Below, piece after piece: positions 54,655-64,000 of a DNA stretch of 64,000 nt. The stretch is from Certhia americana (lineage: Eukaryota > Chordata > Aves > Passeriformes > Certhiidae): contig CM031870.1 of the NCBI GenBank assembly GCA_018697195.1, positions 230,549 through 294,548 of the forward strand, read 5' to 3'. The notes under the pieces were generated by a model. The model searched no databases and was not told the DNA's origin. It was given only the letters and a program-made list of their open reading frames with translations. Every line of letters begins with the position of its first letter. Position 1 is the stretch's first letter. Both the position numbers and the translations under genes were made by a program.

Positions 54655-54722
54655 CTTCATCCTGTGCTGGAAGGAACACAGATGATCTCTAAGGTTCCTT
54701 CCAGCCCAGGCTATTCTATGAT
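54655..54722 (+). mobile_element. CR1 LINE extreme 3' tail
   Basis: GATCTCTAAGGTTCCTTCCA followed by GGCTATTCTATGATATCC is the CR1 3' terminus with its ATTCTATGAT-type repeat. Confidence 0.8.
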
Positions 54723-55737
54723 ATCCTCACATGGGTTTTGTTCCAAATGAACTCCTGGGATCTGAAAATTGAGGATGGGACCTGACCTGGCACGAGCTGT
54801 CAGTGCTGGGGGAAGTTACCTGCACCATGAAGGGACACAGAATCTTCAGTGGTTCCCCTCCCCAGATGCTGATTATAACAAATATCACCCCAAAAGCAGA
54901 AAATTCCCCAGCTGAGGAGCTGCTGCCTGCCCGGGGAACAGCAGGACCAGAAACAACCCACGCTCCTGGGGGGAAACCACACTGCTATGGACACACTTTG
55001 CAGGAGCAGAGCTTTGGATCAGCTCCTGGGCTGGTGGGAAGTGATGTCACCAAGCAGAGCTGAACTCTGAAATGTCCCTCCTCCGTGTCCTGGCAATGAG
55101 TAATGTCCCTTTCCATCCCAGCTGCTCAGGTGTGTCCATAATCCTGAGCCGTGGTGTCACTCTCCAGCCAAGTGACACTCAGGGCAGCACATCACTGCCA
55201 GCAGCCTCCAGCTCATTTCATGCTAATTGCTCTCCAAAACTGGGTGATGCAGTTGGGGCACAAAAAAACATTTTCAACAGTGTCATTAATTCGGGGAACA
55301 TTTCCTGGAGTAATTGCAGCCAGCAGCCCCAGTCATTCCTAATTATTGCACGCAGCCCCACCCAAATACACTTCAGGGTTGATTAACAGGACGTGTGTTG
55401 TCCCACTCCACGCTCAAGAGGGATAAATGGGGCTCTCTAGGAGAAAGAAAATATTACCTGTTGTACCCAATGATCCAAATCCTTCAAATCCTTCATTATC
55501 TGCTCCCAAACACTTAACAGACCTATTACTTAATTTATTTGATGGCACAGATGTCGTTAACCGAGGCTGGTGAACATCATGGGATGTTTTAATGAGCTGT
55601 TTGATGAGTTGCTTTGCCCTGATTGTTTATGGCTCAAAGAAAACGAAGAGCAACTTTTGGCTCAGATGACAAGGAAGTCAGGGAAAAGAAAGAAGATTGG
55701 AACCATGGAGGTGCTAAACTGATCTTCCAGGCAGATC

Positions 55738-56035
55738 CTAGGAATTCAGGAGGAATTTCATCACGAACTGGAGTGACAGAACAAGGGGGAATGGCTTCCC
55801 ACTGCCAGAGGGCAGGGTTGGATGGGATGTGGGGAAGGAATTCCTGGCTGGGAGGGTGGGAAGAGGCTGGATGGAATTCCCAGAGAAGCTGTGGCTGCCC
55901 CTGGGAGGGTCCAGGCTGGGTTGGACAGGCATTAAAACACCCTGGGACAGTGGAGGGTGTCCCTGCCCATGGCACTGGGTGGGCTTTGAGGTCCTTCCCA
56001 ACCCAGCCCATTCCAAGATTTCGTGACTCAGTGAT
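55738..56035 (+). mobile_element. CR1 LINE 3' fragment
   Basis: GTGACAGAACAAGGGGGAAT, CAGGGTTGGATGGGATGTGG, GAGAAGCTGTGGCTGCCCCT, ACACCCTGGGACAGTGGAGG and a tail CCATTCCAAGATTTCGTGAC. It is among the most complete copies in the window. Confidence 0.9.
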
Positions 56036-56289
56036 CCTCCGCTGCTCACTTAGCAGGGATCCGTGAGCAAAAGGAGATGGGAGACAGCAAAGTTTGAAAA
56101 ACTTCCTGCGTGCTCCTCTGTGCTGTCGCCGAACAAGCTTTCATCCTTTTTATTTATTTTTATTTTCCCCTTTTTCCCCATTTCCAGAGGAACATGGCTG
56201 CTATTAAAGCCTTTTTTCCGCGCTCCTGGAGCACCCTCTCCTGTCCAAGCAGCCGCAATTCCCGGCTCTGCGCCTCGGGAACAGAGGGG

Positions 56290-56360
56290 ATTTAAATCCG
56301 GGATGAAATTTAAATCCGGGATGAATTGAAATCCAGGATGAATTGAAATCCGGGATGAGC
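56290..56360. repeat. 17-18 bp tandem repeat, 4 copies
   Basis: Units of AAATCCGGGATGAA(A/T)TT type, each with one to three differences. Confidence 0.88.
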
Positions 56361-56984
56361 TGTGAGGGCAGGATCGGGACAAACCTTCCCGAACCTTTTT
56401 CCAGCCAGGTGTGAGCCCAGCTCACCTGGGCTGGCTCCGGACAGGTGCGACCTGGCTGTAGGGTGGGACTCGCTACCTTCAGCAAATAAAGGTTTATTTA
56501 TATTACCCTGAGCTCCTTCGGATTCCTGCTCTAGTGGATACAAAATCCCAGTGTCTGCAGTGTTTCCAGGATTTAATTGTTAACACTTTTATTTCCCCAA
56601 TCACCCCCGGTTTACCTGAGGAAACGCACAGCTAAGTTATAAAATTAAAAATTAAATCAAGAGGCGGAGCTGGCGATTTGGTGAATCCATGAAGGGGCTG
56701 TTTGCACCCCAGGGGCGGTGTTTGATCTGCGAAAATCCCACATAAATCAGCAGCGACGGGGGTCCCCCGTGTCCCCACAGCCAGAGGCAGCAGGAAGGGC
56801 CCTGGGGTCCCTCACGTCCCCACAGACTGAGGTGCAGAGTCCGATGTCCCCCATGTCCCCAAAGCAGGAAGGACCTGGGGGTCCCCAAACGTGCCCGGGA
56901 CCCCCGAACACCGCCGGGGTCCTCCTCCCCTCAGAGCCACCACCGAGACGGAGCCAGAGCGGCCGAGCCATGGCCGCTCCGCCC

Positions 56985-57208
56985 CGCTCATCTCTATGGT
57001 CACCGCGCCGCGTCTCTATGGCCGGCCGCTGGAGGACCGCGCGGTGACATCACTGGGGGTGGCGCTGTCACAATTCCGGCAGCGCGGCGGCGCTCTGGGC
57101 GGAGCTCTATGGTTCGTGAGCGCTGTGTGAGCGTGCCTCTCTATGGTGGGGCGGCGCTCTAGCCCGCGCTCAGTGGTGCGGGCGGGGCGGCGCGGGGCCG
57201 AGGCCGCC
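56985..57208 (+). promoter_or_regulatory. ZNF598: ZNF598 CpG-rich promoter with four TCTATGG elements
   Basis: CpG-dense sequence upstream of the ZNF598 start without a TATA box. CTCTATGG occurs four times on the plus strand, at 56992-56999, 57014-57021, 57105-57112 and 57139-57146; three copies extend to TCTCTATGG. Repetition of an eight- to nine-base word in 155 bases suggests a factor-binding or initiator-related element, but the factor is not identified. Confidence 0.55.
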
Positions 57209-57391
57209 ATGGCCGCCATGGCCGGCGCGGGGCCGGGCCCGGCGGAGGGGCCGTGTGTGCTGTGCTGCGGGGAGCTGGATGTGGTGGCTCTGGGTCGCTG
57301 CGAACACCCGATCTGTTACCGCTGCTCCGTGAGGATGCGGGCGCTCTGCGGTGTCCGGTACTGCGCCGTGTGCCGGGAGGAGCTGCGGCAG
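57209..57391 (+). CDS. ZNF598: ZNF598 exon 1 (RING domain)
   Basis: ZNF598 is the E3 ubiquitin ligase that recognises collided ribosomes and ubiquitinates 40S proteins such as eS10 and uS10, starting ribosome-associated quality control. This exon has 61 codons in phase 0 to donor CGGCAG|GTGAGG. Two good Kozak ATGs occur at 57209 and 57218, both GCCGCCATGG; an upstream in-frame ATG at 57143 would add 22 residues but lies in the promoter word repeats. The RING is complete: C16, C19, C31, H33, C36, C39, C52, C55, including GRCEHPICYRCS and YCAVCREELRQ. The N-terminus before the RING is shorter than I recall for the human protein. Confidence 0.96.
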
Positions 57392-57664
57392 GTGAGGCCG
57401 GGGCTGTGGGAGCCCTCAGGCCGGGCGGGGCGGCTCTCGGGCCCGGGGCGGACGGGGGGAATGTGTTGGCTGGAACCGGCGGGGATGGACGGCCCCTCTG
57501 TGGGGTTATCCTCCCTCTGTGCCGCTCTCGCCGCCGCCGCCTGGGCGAGTGAGAAACAAAATGTGATGAAAATGGAGTTTGGAGTGAGTGTCTGTGGTGT
57601 GGAGTCAGCAGGGCTGGCTCTGGCGGCAAAGAACGGAGCCTTTGCTCCCTGCTTCAGGAGGGAT

Positions 57665-57850
57665 CATGGAATGGTCAGTGGATCATGGAATAAAATCCTG
57701 GGATGGTTTGGAATGGGAAGGGACCTCAGAACCCATCCAGTGCCACCCCTGCCATGGTAGGGACAACTTCCACTGTCCCAGGCTGCTCCAAGCCCCTTCC
57801 AGCCTGGCCTGGGACACTGCCAGGGATCCAGGGGCATCTCTGGGAATCAG
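57665..57850 (-). mobile_element. CR1 LINE 3' fragment (reverse)
   Basis: GATGGTTTGGAATGGGAAGG, GACCTCAGAACCCATCCAGT, CACTGTCCCAGGCTGCTCCA and CTGCCAGGGATCCAGGGGC. It lies in ZNF598 intron 1. Confidence 0.88.
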
Positions 57851-58521
57851 CTTCTAGATTTATAACGTAGCTTTTGCTGTAAGAACTGAAATTCGTTGCT
57901 GTATTTATGTCTCAGCCTTTCTGGGCTGTGGCTGGTAACTCCAGGCGATGCCGAGCTGGTTCCGCAGTAATTCCCAGGCTGTGGTGGGAGCTGCAGAGCT
58001 CAGAGCCCAGCGGGGTAAGGCTGAGAGGGGTGTGTGGAACAGCAAGTGCTGTGTGTTTAGCTCCTCGCTTTCCTGGAAAACAAAAAACAAAAAAAAAAGG
58101 AAAGAAGAAGCGGTGGTTTCCCTGTCACCCTCAGGGGTTTGAGTCACTTGTCACTTGGAGACTCCAGGTTGCCGTGTGATCCTCCAGGAGACGGGGAGGA
58201 GCCGAGGGCAGGGTTCCTGCCAGGCATTGGCTGTGGAAGGGCTTGTGTTGGTTGAGGATATTTACTCAGCCAACAGCTGTGGGAGCAAAACAGCCCCAGC
58301 ACCGTTTCCTAATCTCGTTCAAACTCCAGAGGCCAAGCTGGGCCAATCCCCATTTCCCTGGCGGGTTGACAAGATGTCCTGTGGCCCTGCTGACAGCAGG
58401 GGACAGTGCCCGGGGGAGGTGACAGCTGAGCCTGGCACAGGGCTGCGGGCGTGGGGAGTTTGTTCCTGGAGGAACCTGCCTGGAATCCCGCAGCTAACCC
58501 CGGCGCTGTTCCCACCCACAG

Positions 58522-58634
58522 GTGGTGTTCGGGCGGAAGCTCCCGTCCTTCTCCTCCATAGCCCTGCACGAGCTGCAGCATGAGAAGAAATACGACATTT
58601 ATTTCACGGATGCAGAGGTTTATGCGCTGTACAG
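58522..58634 (+). CDS. ZNF598: ZNF598 exon 2
   Basis: Acceptor CCCACCCACAG; 37 codons plus two bases of a split Arg, donor ACAG|GTGAGC. It encodes VVFGRKLPSFSSIALHELQH followed by EKKYDIYFTDAEVYALYR, residues 62-99. This segment links the RING to the first zinc finger and is highly conserved in the family; no catalytic residues lie here. Confidence 0.96.
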
Positions 58635-59798
58635 GTGAGCGCTGGCTCCTCCCTGGAATGTCCCCCCCTCCCGGGGACGTGGCAGGAAGTGGGAGGGAGG
58701 CTTGCTGTGCTTTCCTGGGGTGTGAGTCACCTGCTGTGCAGGTGTTTTTTGGCAAGGTGACAGCCTGGAGCAGGGCACTGAAGGCTCAGCAGCTCCTGAG
58801 AGCTGCGGTGGTGCATTCACCAACAAAACGCACGAGCTTTGCTCTTCTCTCTCAATAAAATTTTTGGCTTCTTTAACAGCGGCCAAACTTGTTGAAAAAC
58901 CTTCCTGTTCCTTGCGTGGCTGCGGTGGAAATTGATAAAGGCTTAATTACTGTTATAATTGTAATTACTGCTGTGCTGAATAAGGGCTAACCAAACCCAG
59001 GTGTGCCAAATATTGCACCAAGAGTAACATTGTCTTCACACAGAGATCTTAATTCCGACTGGGAGAGAAAAAAAGGGGAAACAAAAAGAAAAAACAGTGC
59101 AGAATGAAAACGTGGCATTAACATTGTGTTCTACAAATATTTTTAATAACAGTCTTAATTGGGAAGGATTGAGATAATGGAAAGAGGAGTGGAAAAGATG
59201 AAGCCATGCAGGCAGTGGGACTTTTTCCTTGGAGAACTGGGCATTATATTCACCCTGATTTGGGCTGAGAATGTAACTTTGGTACATTTACAGTTTTGCA
59301 TGGTTTGATATTTATGGGGATGAGGGATTGGGAGTCTCCCAGTGAAACCAGTGCTCAGCTCAAAATCCCATTGGTGGGATTTCGGGGTGGGCTTTTTTCC
59401 TCCTTTCCTATTACAATTCTTTATCTGTCCCCCCCGTACTCCTCAGTTTCTGACAGTGGGAAATGTGATGGGATTGGATGTGAATGTTGCAGGCATCAGC
59501 TGAATCTCCAGCAGGGGAAGGGCTTGTTTCAGTTTACTCAGTTTTTGCAGTGACAGCCTGGTTCCTTCTCTGTGGCTGCTCAGCTCTTCCCCAGCAGTTG
59601 GAACCTTGGTGTAATTTGGTTCCATGCCATTCCTGCCACCCAGCAGAATTCATGGCAAAACCAGGTCACAGCCCTCACAGGGACAGCCATAAAGCTGGAG
59701 CCTTCTGCCAGGGATGGAACATTATTTGTGTTTTGCTGAAGGTGTCGGGGTGCTCAGAGGGAATTGGATCATGGTTGGGAATCTCTCTCATCCCTCAG

Positions 59799-59928
59799 GA
59801 AGCTGCTGCAGCACGAGTGCTCCTTGTGCCCGGATGCAAAACCCTTCAACACCTTTGCAGATCTGGAACAGCACATGAGGAAGCAGCACGAGCTCTTCTG
59901 CTGCAAACTCTGTGTTAAGCACTTAAAG
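59799..59928 (+). CDS. ZNF598: ZNF598 exon 3 (first C2H2 finger)
   Basis: Acceptor TCATCCCTCAG; it completes Arg99 and adds 43 codons to donor TTAAAG|GTGAGC. KLLQHECSLCPDAKPFNTFA continues to DLEQHMRKQHELFCCKLCVK. It has a full finger, C106-x2-C109-x14-H124-x4-H129, then the first cysteine pair of a second finger (C134, C137) whose histidines come from exon 4. Confidence 0.96.
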
Positions 59929-60404
59929 GTGAGCTGGGCCTCTGCTTGGATGTGTGGGAAGGAGAAGGATTTCCCTTCATGACCTCCAGGAGTTCCTGGG
60001 AAGATGGGAAGGCAGAACAGCAAGGATTTATTTAAGTTCCCTCTTCCTGCAGTGAGGGACGTTGCTTTATTTTAAGCCTTTCTCCTTCCACAAACTGATT
60101 AATGAAGAGGGCCTGGAGCTCCTCCAGGTTTTAAATTAAACCCCACGGTGCCTGAGTTGGTTTGTGCCAGGTGAACTGGAGTTTGCTGCCAAAAGGGATG
60201 GCATCCAGGAGTGAGCAGGTTGACCTAAATGAACCCTAATAAGTTTGGGAACTGAGCTGAGTCGTTCCTGTGGTCTGGAATCCCTGGAGCTGATTGAAGG
60301 GAAGTGGGAAGGGAGGGCAGAACCTCCTTTGGTTTCTGGTGTCCTACGTAGCCAGCACTGAGAGAACTCATTTGCCATTTTCTCTCGCAAACGATATTAA
60401 AACT

Positions 60405-60470
60405 GTTCCAACTAGGTCTCTTCCAGCCTAGTAATTCTGTGAATTCTGTGAAAACCAACCTCACCCTTCC
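60405..60470 (+). mobile_element. CR1 LINE extreme 3' tail
   Basis: CTGTTCCAACTAGGTCTCTT, CCAGCCTAGTAATTCTGTGA with a duplicated ATTCTGTGA end, 105 bases before ZNF598 exon 4. The insertion is close to the expected branch-point area but leaves the acceptor pyrimidine stretch CCCCTGCTCTCCAG intact. Confidence 0.78.
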
Positions 60471-60573
60471 TAAAACTGTACCAAATAAAAGCAACGAGCG
60501 ATGCTTGAGCGCATTTCTCACCTCTCCTGACTCCCTCACAAAATCCCAATCTGACCCAACCCCTGCTCTCCAG

Positions 60574-60785
60574 ATCTTCACCTACGAGAGGAAATGGTAT
60601 TCCAGGAAGGACCTGGCCCGGCACAGGATCCACGGGGACCCTGATGACACCTCCCACAGGGGCCACCCCCTCTGCAAATTCTGTGACGAGCGCTACCTGG
60701 ACAACGACGAGCTGCTGAAACACCTGCGCAGGGATCACTACTTCTGCCACTTCTGTGACTCTGAGGGAGCTCAGGAGTACTACAG
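60574..60785 (+). CDS. ZNF598: ZNF598 exon 4 (zinc fingers), GC-type donor
   Basis: Acceptor CTGCTCTCCAG; 70 codons plus two bases of a split Ser. It encodes IFTYERKWYSRKDLARHRIH, then PLCKFCDERYLDNDELLKHL and RRDHYFCHFCDSEGAQEYY. H159/H162 complete the previous finger. C176-x2-C179-x12-H192-x4-H197 is a further finger, and C200-x2-C203 starts another finished in exon 5. The frame into exon 5 requires the cut after TACTACAG, where the intron begins GCAAGC, a GC rather than GT donor. Without it the reading would hit a stop within six codons. Confidence 0.95.
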
Positions 60786-61029
60786 GCAAGCAGATTATTG
60801 ATAGGAGTCCTTTCTCCAGCTTAAACTTGGAAGTAAAATTCCTTGGGTCTGCTTTGGGTTTAGGGGATGGTAGCGTTTGAAAAGAAAGGGGAGGAATGGC
60901 AGCAGGTTGGTTGCAATTCCTTAATTAAATAGCCAAAATATTCACTTAGAGTCTGGTTCATGCTTTAATATTTTCTTTATTTAAAGTTAATTTTGCAGCC
61001 TGACAGCAACTGTCTGGTGTGTTACCTCT

Positions 61030-61155
61030 AATGGGGGAGAGGAAGTGTTCTTGAGTTGCACCAGGGGAGATTTAGGTTGGATATTGGGAAAAATTCCTTC
61101 ATGGAAAGGGTTGTCAGGCACTGGAAGAGGTTAGCCAGGAAAATGGTCAGCTGGA
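61030..61155 (+). mobile_element. CR1 LINE 3'-region fragment
   Basis: CTTGAGTTGCACCAGGGGAG, ATTTAGGTTGGATATTGGGA, AAAATTCCTTCATGGAAAGG and GGTTGTCAGGCACTGGAAGA are classic CR1 consensus-like sequence. It lies in the GC-AG intron of ZNF598. Confidence 0.92.
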
Positions 61156-61848
61156 AAACTTCCCTGGGGATAAGGACAAACCAACCTCCAGGCTCCAGGG
61201 CTTGTCCTCCCTGAGGCCTGTAAGAGTGGCCATGTGCCATCAGGAGAGCACTAGGGAGGGGTCAGCTCTGTTCAGGTTTGGTTTGACATCTGGGTGGTGT
61301 AGCCAGGTCTGTGTTGGCCATAGAGAAATGGTGTCAGCTGGAAAACATCCCTGGGAATGAGGAGAAATGAACCACCAGGGCTTGTCTTCACCTCCCCTTG
61401 ATGCCTTGAGAGGCTCCCTGGAACACAGGATGGACAGTGTTAAAGGAATCAAGTAGGGATTTATTAAAAGGATTCACCAAGGGCCTGGCCAAGGCTACAC
61501 CCAAGATGGACTCCAAGTTAGGAGTTTTCACACTTTTATCAGTTTTGTTCCATTTCCATGTTGGGGTTCATTGTCCCATTCCAGCTCCAGGTTCTGCAGT
61601 CCCACCCTCCCAGGTTTCTCTCCTCAGTTCTCTGCTGGTTGCGTTTTTGGGGCCTGAGGCTGCAGCTTTGGTGTCCTTGGTTCTGGGGCTGGCCAAGGAT
61701 TGTTGTGTGTGAGCTGTGAGGAGAGCTCGCTGACACTTTGTGTGGAGTTCAGAGTTATTTATTAATGCAGTGCAGAGTCTGGAAAATATAAAAGCTAAAC
61801 CTTGTGTGACAGAGCAGGAAAGCTCAGCTCTGCCTTTTCTCTTCCCAG

Positions 61849-62066
61849 TGACTACGAATACCTGCGGGAGCACTTCAGGGAGAAGCATTTCCTGTGCGAG
61901 GAGGGCCGCTGCAGCTCGGAGCAATTCACACACGCCTTCCGCACCGAGATCGACTACAAGGCCCACAAGAGCGCCTGCCACAGCAAGAGCCGCGCCGAGG
62001 CTCGGCAGAACCGTCACATTGACCTGCAGTTCACCTACACCCCCCGGCACCCGCGCAGGACAGACG
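61849..62066 (+). CDS. ZNF598: ZNF598 exon 5 (zinc finger and basic region)
   Basis: Acceptor TTCTCTTCCCAG; the first base completes Ser213, then 72 codons and one base of Gly, donor GACG|GTCAGG. It encodes DYEYLREHFREKHFLCEEGR, CSSEQFTHAFRTEIDYKAHK and SACHSKSRAEARQNRHIDLQ. H221-x4-H226 finish the finger opened in exon 4. A last finger-like Cys/His set (C229 onward to ACH) follows. The donor is weaker than the others and is followed at once by a minisatellite. Confidence 0.96.
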
Positions 62067-62096
62067 GTCAGGGAGGGGCTCCCTGCGGGGAGGGTG

Positions 62097-62335
62097 GGCA
62101 CTGCTGGGGCTGCTCCACCCTTGGGAGTGTCCTCAGGTACAGCAGGGGCTGCTCCACCCCTGGGAGTGTCCTCAGGCACTGCTGGGGCTGCTCCACCCCT
62201 GGGAGTGTCCTCAGGCACTGCTGGGGCTGCTCCACCCCTGGGAGTGTCCTCAGGTACCGCTGGGGCTGCTCCACCCCTGGGAGTGTCCTCAGGCACTGCT
62301 GGGGCTGCTCCACCCCTGGGAGTGTCCATGATTAG
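62097..62335. repeat. 39-bp minisatellite in ZNF598 intron 5, CR1-like unit
   Basis: Six near-identical 39-base units carry GGGGCTGCTCCACCCCTGGG then AGTGTCCTCAGGCACTGCT. The unit resembles the CR1 stretch with GCTGTGGCTGCCCCTGGATC then CCTGGAAGTGTCC. More diverged copies continue through 62460 into a recognisable CR1 tail, pointing to growth from that element. Minus-strand readings through it (61568-62356) are artefacts. Confidence 0.95.
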
Positions 62336-62454
62336 GCAGAGGTGGGGCTGATCCATCCCTGGAAGAACCCAGGGTTAGGCAGAATTGGGGCTGCCCCACC
62401 CCTGGCAGTGTCCTCAGACACAGCTGGGGCTGCCCCACCCCTGGAAGAAGCCTG

Positions 62455-62585
62455 GGTTTGGCAGAGCTGGGGCTGCTCCATCCCTGGAAGTGCCCACTTG
62501 GTTGGACAGGGTTTGGAGCAGCCTGTTCTTGGTGGAAGGTGTCCCTGCTCACTAAGGTCCTTCCCACCCAAAGTGTTTTGTGGCT
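62455..62585 (+). mobile_element. CR1 LINE 3' fragment adjoining the minisatellite
   Basis: GGGGCTGCTCCATCCCTGGA, AGTGCCCACTTGGTTGGACA, GGGTTTGGAGCAGCCTGTTC, GGAAGGTGTCCCTGC and AAGGTCCTTCCCACCCAAAG follow the CR1 tail in sense order. Confidence 0.88.
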
Positions 62586-63038
62586 CTTGTTCTCTAAGAG
62601 TTGTCAAGAACACCTGGTGAATGCTGCCTAGCACAAAGAAATTCTTCCCAGAGAAGGTAGACAAGCTCTGGAACCAGCACCAAGAGGTTGCAGAGTTTGA
62701 GAAGGCTTCCCCAGCATGGGAGGTTGCAGAGTTTGAATATAACCAGAACTTGCCCAGACAAAGCTCTCTGATGTAGTTTCAGAGCCAGCCTTGCTTTGAG
62801 TAAACCCTGGAGCACGTGATGTCCAGACATCCCTTCCTGCCTGAATTCTTGTGGGATTTTTTTCCCTTTGTGTGAGTTTAATGAGGACAGGTAATTTTAG
62901 CAGAACTGCTGACTTGGTCATCAGAAAGAAATGAAGATAATTTTATTTGTTCCGGTATATTTTTGCATTTTTCATGCACGCTGTGATGCCCACATTAGAG
63001 AAATAACTGAGTGTGATCATCCCTTCTCCTTGTTTTAG

Positions 63039-63156
63039 GTGTTGTAGGTGCAGAGGACTACGAGGAGGTTGACAGGTTCAACAGGCAAGGGAGGGCAGGC
63101 AGGTTGAGCAGCAGAGGGAACCAGCAGAACAGGAGAGGCAGCTGGAGGTACAAGAG
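63039..63156 (+). CDS. ZNF598: ZNF598 exon 6 (acidic/RG-rich segment; gene continues beyond window)
   Basis: Acceptor CCTTGTTTTAG; two bases complete Gly286, then 38 codons and two bases of a split Arg, donor AAGAG|GTGAGT. It encodes VVGAEDYEEVDRFNRQGRAG and RLSSRGNQQNRRGSWRYK. The DYEEVDR acidic motif followed by Arg/Gly/Gln-rich sequence and the SWRYKR ending match this part of ZNF598. The downstream Pro/Ser-rich half of the protein is outside the window. Confidence 0.95.
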
Positions 63157-64000
63157 GTGAGTAGCACAACCTTGTGTGGAGTTTTATTCCCAATTAGAAT
63201 CAGTTTTTACTTGCCAATCCACAATATTTTGGTGGATTAGGAGGAAGTGGTACAAAATTTGGAGGCCTTCGTGGTGAATCTTCAGCTGAGAGCTTCCAAT
63301 CCTGGCTCTGTGCTTGGAATTACTTTGTGTGAGGTTTCAGCTCAGGAAGCAAACAGTGTAACCCTCAACTTGTGGGTTAAATAAACTCCCAAGCCTAAGT
63401 TAATTCCAGCAGCAGTTTTTATGCAAACTTCTCTAAATAGGATTTTCTGAAGTAGGTGACAATTCTGTGCAGGTTTAATGGAGTTTTTGGTCTGGGTAAT
63501 CATGAAATTCCTGTTCTAAGGACCATGCTTTTCATTGAACTAACAGATCTCTGTGTGGCCAGACTGAGTGCTTTGGAAAAGGAAGAGGGTTAAGTATTCA
63601 AATGAAATATTTTGCATTTCTATGTCTTTTCATCCACACCAGACCCGAGTGCTTTTTACATCCTGCACATCTTATTTTCTTCTTTTTCTTGCTGGACGGG
63701 CAGCTGGTTCATTACTGGTGATTCCACTGGGGAAAAAAAGTCCATCCCAAAACACTCCTCTGTTGGTGTCGCATGTGGATCGTGCATGTGTTGAGAATTC
63801 ATGCCCAGCCATGTCTCAAAGAGTTCCTGTGGCCTCCAAAAATGATTCCACACGTTTGGAAATGACCGGGAGAGACACGTACCCCCTGCATCCCTGGTGC
63901 TGGCTCTCCCAGTTCACCCTGGTTCCTTCTGGCCTGGATTGTTATTCCCACACGTGGAACTTGGAAATCCAGGGAGGGGGAAATGTTGCCTGGCTGGGAT
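63157..64000 (+). other. ZNF598: ZNF598 intron 6, no feature seen
   Basis: No exon, repeat family or RNA gene was recognised to the right edge. The sequence is moderately AT-rich and unique-looking. Confidence 0.5.

Larger units (their letters stand above)
47300..56880. other. NPW-ZNF598 intergenic region, no gene supported
   Basis: No exon or RNA gene was recognised. CR1 tails occur at 47876, 49698, 52885, 53106, 54282, 54655 and 55738. The rest is less GC-rich than the genic parts, with scattered AT-rich patches (53540-54000 and 55440-55640) showing no coding signal. A four-copy 17-18 bp repeat lies at 56290-56360. Enhancers of NPW or ZNF598 could lie here but nothing identifies one. Confidence 0.5.

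Noticed and set aside
57143..57208. Upstream in-frame ATG extending ZNF598 by 22 residues
   Set aside because: Lies in the repeated promoter word without a strong context, while 57209 and 57218 have optimal contexts and give the expected start before the RING.
61568..62356. 262-codon minus-strand frame with repeated TPRGGAAPAVPE
   Set aside because: Antisense translation of the ZNF598 intron 5 minisatellite and of exon 5.

Overview
The window is vertebrate nuclear DNA, most likely from a bird and possibly a songbird. The signs are intron-split genes, GC-rich promoters, many truncated CR1 LINE 3' ends in both orientations, and dense GC-rich minisatellites of the kind common on avian microchromosomes. 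No prokaryotic operon, phage, CRISPR array or intact transposase was found.

Four genes are recognisable: NTHL1 (+, last coding exon only), NHERF2/SLC9A3R2 (-, start and stop both inside), NPW (-, first coding exon) and ZNF598 (+, first six coding exons; it runs off the right edge). This is the order and relative orientation of ZNF598-NPW-SLC9A3R2-NTHL1 on human 16p13.3, read from the opposite strand.

Layout. 1-2160: AT-rich, repeat-like sequence inside or beside the last NTHL1 intron. 2674-3104: last NTHL1 exon and polyA signal. 3.2-3.45 kb: a CR1 fragment in the tail-to-tail gap. 3.8-37.0 kb: NHERF2, with six well-supported coding exons, one problematic micro-exon, a long 3'UTR and an 18.7-kb second intron. 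37.2-46.0 kb: intergenic DNA with a large six-frame-open minisatellite, duplicated repeats and a 24-bp minisatellite. 46.8-47.3 kb: NPW exon 1 with a TATA box. 47.3-56.9 kb: gene-poor, CR1-rich intergenic DNA. 57.0-64.0 kb: ZNF598 promoter and exons 1-6.

The genes do not form a pathway. NTHL1 repairs oxidised pyrimidines, NHERF2 is an apical-membrane PDZ scaffold, NPW is a neuropeptide precursor, and ZNF598 is the E3 ligase that senses collided ribosomes. Their association is conserved synteny.

No new multigene system is apparent. The observations most worth checking are a GC-AG intron in ZNF598, an NHERF2 micro-exon that cannot be joined in frame as sequenced, a minisatellite apparently grown from a CR1 fragment, minisatellites flanking the NHERF2 and NPW first exons, and a repeat pair flanking the in-frame NHERF2 exon 3. 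Exon limits were set by reading splice junctions and checking codon phase by hand. Protein family calls rest on remembered orthologues, not on a database search.
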